Below, piece after piece: positions 55,669 through 64,000 of a DNA stretch of 64,000 nucleotides. The notes below the pieces were generated by a model. That model saw nothing but the letters and a program-made list of their open reading frames with translations, was not told the origin of the DNA and did no database searches. The stretch's first letter is position 1, and the number at the start of each line of letters is the position of its first letter. Position numbers and translations under genes: made by a program. The stretch is from Nevskiales bacterium. Its GTDB lineage: Bacteria; Pseudomonadota; Gammaproteobacteria; Steroidobacterales; GCA-2729495. Location: positions 110,037 to 174,036 of the forward strand of contig WYBE01000050.1 of the NCBI GenBank assembly GCA_011526045.1, read 5' to 3'.

Positions 55669-57524
55669 GCGCCGCCCTTCCGCAGGTAGGCTTCCATGAC
55701 CTGTCGGGCAATGGGCGCCGCGATCTTGCTGCCGCTTTCGCCGTTCTCGATCACCACCGCGACCGCGATCCGCGGCTGCTCCAGCGGCGCGAAGGCGACG
55801 AACAGCGCGTGGTCGCGCAGCCGCTCGGCCACTTCGGCGGCCTTGTACTTCTCATTCTGCGCGATGCTGAACACCTGGGCCGTGCCGCTCTTGCCGGCCA
55901 TCTGGAACGGCGCGTTGAGGCCGACTGCGCGCGCGGTGCCCCGTGCGCCTTGCATGACGCGGTGCATGCCCTCGATGACATGGTCCCAGTACGCCGCATC
56001 CGGCACAGTGACGGGCGCGAGCGTTCCGGCGGTGACCGGGGTCACGGTGCCGGTGATCGGGTCGCGCAGGGCGTGGAGCATGGTCGGTTCGAAGCGCTGC
56101 CCGCGCGCGGCGATGGTTGCCGTGGCGGTCGCCAGCTGCAGCGGCGTCACCAGCAGGTAACCCTGGCCGATGCCGGCGATCACCGTTTCACCCGGAAACC
56201 AGACCTGGTTGGCGGCGCGCGAAAACGCGCGGCGTTTCCACGCGGGCGTGGGCACGAGGCCGCCGCGCTCGCCGGGAAGCTCGATGCCGGTAAGGCCGCC
56301 CAGGCCGAACTTGCTGAGGTACGCGGCCATGCGCTCGATGCCGAGGTTGCGCGCCAGCGTGTAGTAATAGACGTCGCAGGACTGCTCGATGCTCGAGTAC
56401 AGATCCACCATGCCGTGCCCCTCGGGCTTCCAGTCGCGATAGCGATGCTGGCTTCCGGGCAGCATGAAATATCCGCGGCAGGCGACACGCTCCTCCGCTG
56501 TGGTGACTCCCTCGGCCAGGCCGGCCAGCGCAATGATCGGCTTGATGGTCGAGCCCGGGGGGTAGGTGCCACGCAGGGCGCGGTTCAGGAGCGGCTTGTC
56601 GATATCCTCCAGCAGGGCGCTGTAGGCCTTGCGGCTCAGCCCTGCGCTGATCGCGTTCGGGTCGAAGGCGGGCGAGCTGACGAAGGTCAGCACTTCGCCG
56701 TTGGCGGGGTCGATGGCGACGACCGCGCCGCGCCGGCCTGCGAGCCCGGCCCAGGCCGCCAGTTGCGCGTCCAGGTCGAGCCCGAGCACCAGGTCCTGGC
56801 CGGGCAGCGCGCTCTGCCGCTCCAGTGTCTGCAGGCTGCGGCCACGGGCGTTGACGAGCACCTGCTCGCGGCCGACGTTGCCGTGCAACTCGCGCTCGAA
56901 CGCCCGCTCGACGGAAACCTTGCCGATGTGGGAGGTGCCCGCGTAGGCGACCGCGTCGATCTCGCGCTGGTCATCGGCGCTGATGCCGCCGACATAGCCG
57001 AGCGCGTGAGCCAGTGCGGGCCCGTACGGGTAAAAGCGCGACAATCGCGCGCGAATCTCCACGCCGTCGAAATACGGTCGCTTGACGGCAAACAGGGCGA
57101 CTTCCTCGTCATTGAGGTGTTCGCGGATCGCGATCGTGTCGAAGCGCCGCCGCGCATTGATCCTGCGCCTGATCTCCGGGAGCTCATCGGCCTTCAGCAG
57201 GCCGAGGTCGGCCAGCCGGCGCAGAGTGTCGTCGATGTCGGGAACCTGCTCGGGAGTCAGTTCCAGGCCGAAGCTCGCCTGGTTCTCGGCCAGCACGCGG
57301 CCATTGCGGTCGAGGATCAGGCCGCGGGTGGCAGGCACCGGCTCGATGCGGATGCGGTTGCCCTGCGACTGCGCGGAGAAGTAGTCGTACTGGACGATCT
57401 GCAACTGCACGAGTCGCGTCAGCACCACTGCGGTCAGTATGCCGACGCAGCTCGCGGCCACCACGAGACGGGTCAGGAACAGGCGTTGCTCGGCCCAGTG
57501 ATCCTTGATGCGTACCGCTGCCAT
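55665..57524 (-). CDS. mrdA: penicillin-binding protein 2 (rod-shape transpeptidase)
   Basis: 619 residues. One N-terminal anchor (LVVAASCVGILTAVVLTRLV), a pedestal domain (FSAQSQGNRIRIEPVPATRG, LILDRNGRVLAENQASFGLE), and a transpeptidase domain with S-x-x-K in YPPGSTIKPIIALAGLAEG, S-x-D in SIEQSCDVYYYTLARNLG and K-S-G in AGKSGTAQVFSIAQNEKYK. It crosslinks strands made by RodA in lateral wall growth. Order mreB-mreC-mreD-mrdA-rodA as in most rods. Confidence 0.96.
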   Translation of the reverse strand: MAAVRIKDHWAEQRLFLTRLVVAASCVGILTAVVLTRLVQLQIVQYDYFSAQSQGNRIRIEPVPATRGLILDRNGRVLAENQASFGLELTPEQVPDIDDTLRRLADLGLLKADELPEIRRRINARRRFDTIAIREHLNDEEVALFAVKRPYFDGVEIRARLSRFYPYGPALAHALGYVGGISADDQREIDAVAYAGTSHIGKVSVERAFERELHGNVGREQVLVNARGRSLQTLERQSALPGQDLVLGLDLDAQLAAWAGLAGRRGAVVAIDPANGEVLTFVSSPAFDPNAISAGLSRKAYSALLEDIDKPLLNRALRGTYPPGSTIKPIIALAGLAEGVTTAEERVACRGYFMLPGSQHRYRDWKPEGHGMVDLYSSIEQSCDVYYYTLARNLGIERMAAYLSKFGLGGLTGIELPGERGGLVPTPAWKRRAFSRAANQVWFPGETVIAGIGQGYLLVTPLQLATATATIAARGQRFEPTMLHALRDPITGTVTPVTAGTLAPVTVPDAAYWDHVIEGMHRVMQGARGTARAVGLNAPFQMAGKSGTAQVFSIAQNEKYKAAEVAERLRDHALFVAFAPLEQPRIAVAVVIENGESGSKIAAPIARQVMEAYLRKGGA

Positions 57525-57537
57525 GTCCGCCCCAGGC

Positions 57538-58038
57538 TCAGACGAAACGCTTGTTGCGATTCTCGGCCCGCAGCCGGATCCCGTCGAGCAGCGCCATCAG
57601 CGGCGCCCAAGCGACCCCGCCGGCCAGCACCTGGGTCCAGCGGTCGATCCCGCCGGTGACCGTGCCCGCGATGCCGTCGATCCAGAACACGAGAAACGCG
57701 TCGATCGTCAGGAGCATGAAGACGGTCATGGTGAGCTGCCAGAGGGGGAAGATGCGGATCTGCAGGTGAAAGCGTAGCGTCAGGAAGGCGACGACGCTGA
57801 GAGCCAGCGCGTGCTGGCCGAGGAGGTTGCCGAACAGGACGTCGAGGACGATCCCGGCGAGAAATGCGGTCAGTATGCCGCAGAGCCGCGGCCACATCAG
57901 GCACCAGTAGATCACCACCATGGTGACCCAGGGCGGGCGAAACGGTTCCAGGACCTCGGGCAACGGCACGATGGCGAGCAACATTGCAGCAATGAGCGTC
58001 AGCCACAGCGTCAGCGGACTTGTGCGTGCGCGACTCAC
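57538..58038 (-). CDS. mreD: rod-shape-determining protein MreD
   Basis: 166 residues with about five helices: LWLTLIAAMLLAIVPLPEVL, PFRPPWVTMVVIYWCLMWPR (the typical R-P-x-W segment), GILTAFLAGIVLDVLFGNLL and GQHALALSVVAFLTLRFHLQ. It overlaps mreC by 4 bases and precedes mrdA by 13. Confidence 0.94.
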   Translation of the reverse strand: MSRARTSPLTLWLTLIAAMLLAIVPLPEVLEPFRPPWVTMVVIYWCLMWPRLCGILTAFLAGIVLDVLFGNLLGQHALALSVVAFLTLRFHLQIRIFPLWQLTMTVFMLLTIDAFLVFWIDGIAGTVTGGIDRWTQVLAGGVAWAPLMALLDGIRLRAENRNKRFV

Positions 58039-59072
58039 TCTACCGGGGCTCCCGTGGCAGGCCCCGTTGCAGCGGGCTGGTCGGTCGGGCGGTCCGCTGC
58101 GGCAGGCGCCGGGCCGGTGACGGGGGCCGGCACGCCCGCCGCCGGCGGAGTGTCGGGAGCGGGCGCCGCCGCATCGGCGCTGCCCGGTTCCGCAGGCGAT
58201 GCCGGAGGGGGCACGGGCGCGGCGGCCGGCTGAGGCCGTGGACTCACCAGCAGCACTTCACGCACGCGGTCGAGCGCGGCGACGGGCCGGGCGCTGACGG
58301 TGAGAAACGGCTCGCCCGTGTCCCGGCGGACCTCGGTGACGGTTGCGAGCGGGTAGCCCGCGGGGAACGCGCCTCCGAGTCCCGAACTCACCAACAGGTC
58401 GCCGGGCTGCACGTCGGCACTGCGTGCCATGAATGGCAGGGAAAGGCGCTCGATGTCGCCGGTGCCGACGGCAATCGTCCGCAGGCCGGTGCGAACCACT
58501 TCGGCCGGGACCGCGTGATCGGGATCGGTGATGAGCAGCGCCTCGGAACTCGTGCCGCGGTCGCGGGTGATCTGGCCCACGACGCCCTGCGCATCGATCA
58601 GCGCCTGGCCGACGAAGGCGCCGTCGTTGCTGCCGCGATTGAGCACGACGCGATGGCGCAGCCGATCCATGTCGACGGCCACGATTTCGGCGATCAGCAC
58701 CTGGTCGCCCACCTTGGCGGTGGATTCGAGCAGGGCGCGCATCCGCGTGTTCTCGGCTTCGAGCGCCGCCATGCGCTGCAGCCGCCCGCTCTGGACCAGC
58801 AGTTCGGTGCCGAGGCGCCGGTTTTCTTCGATGAGATGCGTGCGGGAGGCCAGCGTCTCGCGCGCCCATTCGGCAGCGGAGAAGGGTGCGTCCACCGCCT
58901 GCTGCAGCGGGTAGAGCGCGGCCCCGAGCAGGCTGCGGATCTGGACGAGGTGCTGATTGCGCTGGTCGAGGACCATCAGGACGATGGCCAGCGTGACCAG
59001 CAGGACCAGGCGCAGGCCGGGGCCTGGACCGCGGAAGAGTCGGGGCTCGCTGTCTGGTGTCGAGAACGCCAT
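58035..59072 (-). CDS. mreC: rod-shape-determining protein MreC
   Basis: 345 residues. A membrane anchor (GLRLVLLVTLAIVLMVLDQR), a coiled coil (LIEENRRLGTELLVQSGRLQ) and the beta-rich domain that packs on PBP2 (VLNRGSNDGAFVGQALIDAQ, GVVGQITRDRGTSSEALLIT, VSSGLGGAFPAGYPLATVTE). The last ~60 residues are a Pro/Ala/Thr-rich tail, longer than in E. coli. Its start is separated from the mreB stop by a long inverted repeat rather than a short spacer. Confidence 0.95.
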   Translation of the reverse strand: MAFSTPDSEPRLFRGPGPGLRLVLLVTLAIVLMVLDQRNQHLVQIRSLLGAALYPLQQAVDAPFSAAEWARETLASRTHLIEENRRLGTELLVQSGRLQRMAALEAENTRMRALLESTAKVGDQVLIAEIVAVDMDRLRHRVVLNRGSNDGAFVGQALIDAQGVVGQITRDRGTSSEALLITDPDHAVPAEVVRTGLRTIAVGTGDIERLSLPFMARSADVQPGDLLVSSGLGGAFPAGYPLATVTEVRRDTGEPFLTVSARPVAALDRVREVLLVSPRPQPAAAPVPPPASPAEPGSADAAAPAPDTPPAAGVPAPVTGPAPAAADRPTDQPAATGPATGAPVE

Positions 59073-59074
59073 GG

Positions 59075-59159
59075 ATCAGGGGGACAGTGCACTGAATTCA
59101 ACAGCGCGCCCGGTCGAGCGCAGCGCAAATTCCGGAATTAAGTGCACTGCCCCCCTGAT
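59075..59159. repeat. 85-base inverted-repeat element between mreC and mreB
   Basis: Left arm ATCAGGGGGACAGTGCACTG-AATTC (59075-59099) and the reverse complement of 59135-59159 match at 23 of 25 positions, with about 35 bases between. It starts 3 bases before the mreC start codon (upstream side) and ends one base before the mreB stop, so it fills the whole gap. GGACAGTGCACT...AGTGCACTG(T)CC pairs are familiar as mobile REP-like elements. In RNA it would form a long hairpin just before the mreC ribosome site. Confidence 0.75.
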
Positions 59160-59160
59160 T

Positions 59161-60348
<1,188 letters not shown>

Positions 60349-60636
60349 GTGGCTCTCACCCGGGCGGACATCGATCACATTGCGCACCTGGCGCGGCTCG
60401 CAGTCAGCGAGGCGGAGGTGCCGGAGTATGTCGGCAAGCTCTCCCGCATCCTCGATCTGGTCGACCAGCTCAAGCAGGCCGACACCCGTGGCGTCGAGCC
60501 CATGGCGCACCCGCTCGAAATGTCGCAGCGCCTGCGCTCCGACGAGATCACCGAGCACGATCACCGGGAGTACTATCAGCGCAACGCGCCCGAGGCCGAG
60601 CAGGGCCTGTATCTCGTGCCGCGTGTGATCGAGTAA
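60349..60636 (+). CDS. gatC: Asp-tRNA(Asn)/Glu-tRNA(Gln) amidotransferase subunit C
   Basis: 95 residues from GTG 60349. It shows the family start [20 protein letters not shown], then [20 protein letters not shown] and [17 protein letters not shown]. It stabilises the GatA-GatB contact in the enzyme that amidates misacylated tRNA. First gene of gatCAB. Confidence 0.95.
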   Translation: MALTRADIDHIAHLARLAVSEAEVPEYVGKLSRILDLVDQLKQADTRGVEPMAHPLEMSQRLRSDEITEHDHREYYQRNAPEAEQGLYLVPRVIE

Positions 60637-60652
60637 CGGGGGCGGGCTGCCG

Positions 60653-62203
60653 ATGCAACGTCCGACCGTCGCCGGTCTGTCGCGCCTGCTGCGCAAGCGG
60701 GAGGCCAGCAGCCGTGAACTCGTGCAGCAGTGCCTGCAGGAGATCGAGCGGCACAACGGCGACCTCAACGCCTTCATCACGGTGACTGCCGAGCAGGCGC
60801 TCACGGCCGCCGACGCGGCCGACGCGCTCCTCGCCCGCGGCGAGGGCGGGCCGCTCACCGGAATTCCCTTTGCTCACAAGGACATCTTCTGCACGCGGGG
60901 CGTACGCACGACCTGCGGCTCGAAGATGCTGGAGCACTTCGTCGCCCCCTACGATGCCACGGTGGTCGAGCGCATGGCCGCGGCCGGCCTGGTGATGGTC
61001 GGCAAGACCAACATGGACGAGTTCGCCATGGGCTCGTCGAACGAGACCAGTTTCTTCGGCCCGGTGCGCAACCCCTGGGACCCGGAACGCTCGCCGGGCG
61101 GTTCGTCCGGCGGCTCCGCAGCGGCAGTGGCGGCGGGACTGGTGCCCGCGGCCACCGGCACCGACACCGGCGGCTCGATCCGCCAGCCTGCGGCGATGAC
61201 CGGCATTACCGGGTTCAAGCCGACCTACGGGCGGGTGTCGCGCTACGGCATGATCGCGTTCGCCTCGAGCCTGGACCAGGCGGGCATCTTCGCGGCCAGC
61301 GCCGAGGACGCGGCGCTGCTGCTGGAGGTCATGGCGGGCTTCGATCCGCGGGACTCCACCAGCGCCGACCTGCCGGTGCCCGCCTATTCGCAGGAGATCG
61401 GCGCGTCCCTGAAGGGCCGGCGGATCGGCGTTCCGCCCGAGTTCTTCGATGCCGGGCTGGACGCAGAGTGCGGCGCGCGCGTGCGCGAGGCGCTCGGGGT
61501 CTTCGAGCAGCTCGGCGCGAAGATCGTGGAAGTTTCGCTGCCGCACCTGGGCCTGTCGATCCCCACCTATTACATCGTCGCGCCGGCGGAATGCTCGTCC
61601 AACCTCGCGCGGTTCGACGGCGTGCGCTTCGGCCATCGGGCAGCCGGCGTCGGGTCGCTCGAGGAACTGTACAAGCGCACGCGGCAGGAGGGCTTCGGCG
61701 CCGAGGTCAAGCGGCGCATCATGACCGGCACCTACGTCCTCTCCGCCGGCTACTATGACGCCTATTACCTGCAGGCACAGAAGGCGCGCCGCCTGATCGC
61801 CGAGGATTTCCGCCAGGCGTTCGCCGCTGCGGATATCATCGCCGGCCCCACGGCGCCGACGGCAGCCTTCCGGCTGGGAGAGAAGACCGCCGACCCCGTG
61901 CAGATGTACCTGAATGACATCTATACCATCGCGGTGAACCTGGCGGGGCTGCCGGGCATCTCCATTCCCTGCGGCTACGCGCAGGACCTGCCGGTTGGGC
62001 TGCAGCTCATCGGGCCGGCCTTCGGCGAGGCCGCGGTGCTCAACTTTGCGCACCAGTACCAGACCGCGGCCGACTGGCATCGCCACCGGATCGCACGATC
62101 AGGGGCGGATGGGCTGCCTCGCATGATCGACGTGACCGGCAGCACTGGGCGCAGCTTCAGCGTCGTCGGCACGGAAATGCCCACCGGGAAGCCGCGCCGG
62201 TGA
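60653..62203 (+). CDS. gatA: Asp-tRNA(Asn)/Glu-tRNA(Gln) amidotransferase subunit A
   Basis: 516 residues. Amidase-signature enzyme that releases ammonia from glutamine: catalytic Lys in [20 protein letters not shown], the Gly/Ser-rich core [20 protein letters not shown] and [20 protein letters not shown] with the cis-Ser and nucleophile Ser, then [22 protein letters not shown]-terminal extension of ~25 residues ([20 protein letters not shown]) is not conserved. Its stop overlaps the gatB start (GTGA). Confidence 0.96.
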   Translation: MQRPTVAGLSRLLRKREASSRELVQQCLQEIERHNGDLNAFITVTAEQALTAADAADALLARGEGGPLTGIPFAHKDIFCTRGVRTTCGSKMLEHFVAPYDATVVERMAAAGLVMVGKTNMDEFAMGSSNETSFFGPVRNPWDPERSPGGSSGGSAAAVAAGLVPAATGTDTGGSIRQPAAMTGITGFKPTYGRVSRYGMIAFASSLDQAGIFAASAEDAALLLEVMAGFDPRDSTSADLPVPAYSQEIGASLKGRRIGVPPEFFDAGLDAECGARVREALGVFEQLGAKIVEVSLPHLGLSIPTYYIVAPAECSSNLARFDGVRFGHRAAGVGSLEELYKRTRQEGFGAEVKRRIMTGTYVLSAGYYDAYYLQAQKARRLIAEDFRQAFAAADIIAGPTAPTAAFRLGEKTADPVQMYLNDIYTIAVNLAGLPGISIPCGYAQDLPVGLQLIGPAFGEAAVLNFAHQYQTAADWHRHRIARSGADGLPRMIDVTGSTGRSFSVVGTEMPTGKPRR

Positions 62204-63639
62204 CCTGGGAACCCGTCATCGGGCTGGAGATCCACGCCCAGCTCGCCACGCGCGCGAAGATATTCTCCGGCGCGGCGACTGCCTATGGCGCGGCGCCGAA
62301 CACGCAGGCCTGCCTCGTGGACCTGGGCTACCCCGGCGTGCTGCCGGTGTTGAACGGCGCGGCGGTGCGCATGGCGGTGAAGTTCGGTCTCGCGGTCGGT
62401 GCGACGGTCGCCCGCCGCTCGGTGTTTGCCCGCAAAAATTACTTCTACCCGGACCTGCCGAAGGGCTACCAGATCAGCCAGTACGAGCTGCCGATCGTGC
62501 AGGGCGGCGCCGTCGCCATTGCCCTGGACGACGGTTCGCACAAGACGGTGCGGCTGACCCGGGCGCACCTCGAGGAGGATGCGGGCAAGTCGTTGCACGA
62601 AAGCTTCCACGGGCAGTCCGGCATCGACCTCAACCGCGCCGGCACCCCGCTGCTCGAAATCGTCTCGGAGCCCGATCTGCGCTCGGCGAAGGAAGCGGCG
62701 GCCTACATGAGGAAGATCCACCAGCTGGTGCGCTACATCGGCATCTGCGACGGGAACATGCAGGAAGGGTCGTTTCGCTGCGATGCCAACGTGTCCGTCC
62801 GGGCCGCGGGCGCGGCGAAGCTCGGCACGCGTGCCGAGATCAAGAATCTGAACAGCTTCCGCTTTCTCGAACGCGCCATCCTGTTCGAGATCGAGCGCCA
62901 GATCGGGATCCTCGAGGAGGGCGGCAGGGTCGTGCAGGAGACGCGGCTGTACGACCCGGACCGGGACGAGACCCGCTCCATGCGCAGCAAGGAGGAGGCG
63001 AACGACTACCGCTACTTCCCCGACCCCGACCTGCTGCCGCTGGTCATCGACGAGCCGTTCATCGAGCAGGCGCGCGCGGAACTGCCGGAGCTGCCGGAGG
63101 CGCGCGCCGCGCGCTTCGTGGCGGAATTCGGCCTCGCGACGCCCGACGCCGAGACGCTTACCGGCGCGCGCGAGACCGCCGACTATTTCGAGGGCGTCGT
63201 CGGTGCGCTCGGTGGGCGCGAACCCCGGCTCGCGGCGAACTGGGTTGTCGGTGAGCTCGCGGCTGCGCTGAATCGGGATGCGACTGCCATCGAGGCGAGC
63301 CGGGTGGATGCCGGCGCGCTGGCCGGCCTTATTGCCCGCATCATCGACCAGACCATCTCTGGCAAGATCGCCAAGGAGGTGTTCGAGGCGATGTGGGCCG
63401 GAGAGGGCGCGGCCGACGAGATCATCGCGAGAAAGGGGCTGCGCCAGATCACCGACTCCGGCGCGCTCGAGCAGGCGATCGACCAGGTGATTGCCGCCAA
63501 CCCGGCGCAACTGGCCGAGTTCCGCGCGGGCAAGGACAAGCTCTTCGGCTTCTTCGTCGGCCAGGTCATGAAGGCGACCGGCGGCAAGGCCAACCCGGCG
63601 CAGCTCAACGATCTATTGAAGAAGAAATTGCCCGGCTGA
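62200..63639 (+). CDS. gatB: Asp-tRNA(Asn)/Glu-tRNA(Gln) amidotransferase subunit B
   Basis: 479 residues from GTG 62200. It shows [100 protein letters not shown] and the C-terminal tRNA-binding YqeY-like domain ([20 protein letters not shown]). The presence of gatCAB implies indirect Asn- and/or Gln-tRNA charging. Confidence 0.97.
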   Translation: MTWEPVIGLEIHAQLATRAKIFSGAATAYGAAPNTQACLVDLGYPGVLPVLNGAAVRMAVKFGLAVGATVARRSVFARKNYFYPDLPKGYQISQYELPIVQGGAVAIALDDGSHKTVRLTRAHLEEDAGKSLHESFHGQSGIDLNRAGTPLLEIVSEPDLRSAKEAAAYMRKIHQLVRYIGICDGNMQEGSFRCDANVSVRAAGAAKLGTRAEIKNLNSFRFLERAILFEIERQIGILEEGGRVVQETRLYDPDRDETRSMRSKEEANDYRYFPDPDLLPLVIDEPFIEQARAELPELPEARAARFVAEFGLATPDAETLTGARETADYFEGVVGALGGREPRLAANWVVGELAAALNRDATAIEASRVDAGALAGLIARIIDQTISGKIAKEVFEAMWAGEGAADEIIARKGLRQITDSGALEQAIDQVIAANPAQLAEFRAGKDKLFGFFVGQVMKATGGKANPAQLNDLLKKKLPG

Positions 63640-64000
63640 CATTGCGGGCGGGCTGCTGGCGCTGACCCATCGCCGCGATGTTCGCGGCGTTCGATTGCAA
63701 GCCGGCCCCGGCGCGATGAACCAGAAAATGGCTTCCGCGCTGATCTGCGGGAATGTCGTGGACCACCGCTTCCGCTGCGTAACGAAGGGCGTCGATCCGG
63801 ATGCCAGGCTGCTGGGCTCGGCCTGGGGATGGGCCGAGTCCAGCACCCGCCGGCGGGAGAAGAACTAAAAAAAGTTCATCGCAGATTGGCGGGGTCATCA
63901 TGCGGCGAAGGCTGCATAGGACTCCGCCCATCCCCGGGTCTCGCCGCCGGCTGGCCCTGCGGGTGCCCTCGCAGGCGTGCTCGCTGCGGAGTGCGCGCCA
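63640..64000. other. 361 bases at the window end without a supportable gene
   Basis: A 50-codon plus-strand frame at 63716-63868 (MNQKMASALICGNVVDHRFR onward) has no strong ribosome site and no family I recognise. A longer minus-strand frame over 63605-63931 overlaps the end of gatB and looks like a shadow. Neither is annotated as a gene. Confidence 0.35.

Noticed and set aside
63605..63931. 108-codon minus-strand frame after gatB
   Set aside because: It overlaps the gatB 3' end, has no start context and shows no recognisable sequence.

Overview
The window reads as a GC-rich gammaproteobacterial chromosome segment. The evidence is the conserved block lptD-surA-pdxA-rsmA-apaG-apaH, the block lipB-ybeD-(dat)-dacA-rlpA-mltB-rodA-mrdA-mreDCB with divergent gatCAB, and lgt-thyA. 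Genus cannot be fixed from the sequence. The style (secreted dockerin/thrombospondin-3 protein, tannase-family esterase, REP-like repeats) would fit an environmental lineage near Xanthomonadales, Nevskiales or Steroidobacterales; this placement is inference. No tRNA, rRNA or CRISPR array was seen.

Region 1 (1-11,570) looks like an acquired accessory island. It holds a TetR-controlled HlyD/ABC efflux operon, a broken PHA-synthase N-terminus, and an ApbE / PepSY-flavodoxin reductase / DUF2271 / ferric-reductase-like / PepSY redox operon with a divergent OmpR-type two-component system. It ends in a scar where fragments of a site-specific integrase abut the first 60-odd codons of a Tn4371-type conjugation gene trbI.

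Region 2 (11,700-22,200) holds mixed metabolic genes: a small periplasmic Cys-rich protein, a NYN-domain protein, an M48 metalloprotease lipoprotein, a secreted tannase-family esterase, an SDR with a signal peptide, a Tat-type molybdenum hydroxylase large subunit, a methyltransferase and a DUF255 thioredoxin-domain protein.

Region 3 (22,392-33,909) is the most unusual part. A six-gene minus-strand operon encodes two huge secreted proteins made largely of Asp-Asn-Ser repeats (767 and about 750 residues), a small secreted protein with a related C-terminal motif, a periplasmic C39 cysteine peptidase, a membrane-anchored coiled-coil protein ending in the same kind of motif, and an outer-membrane barrel with an N-terminal coiled coil. 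The layout parallels the Pseudomonas Fap functional-amyloid operon (fapB-fapC-fapD-fapF), but the subunits are of a different type. A divergent LuxR-type regulator and a coiled-coil/FHA protein lie next to it. This is the best candidate for an undescribed system: an extracellular fibre or matrix assembly machine.

Region 4 (33,981-47,466) is largely housekeeping: nucleotidase-lgt-thyA, then the apaH to lptD operon, murU, a nitronate monooxygenase, HutD, a D-amino-acid dehydrogenase and a DUF6151 protein. Region 5 (47,836-63,639) holds a secreted repeat/dockerin protein, then the lipoate, cell-wall and rod-shape cluster with a long inverted repeat inserted between mreC and mreB, then gatCAB. 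The last 360 bases hold no gene I can support.
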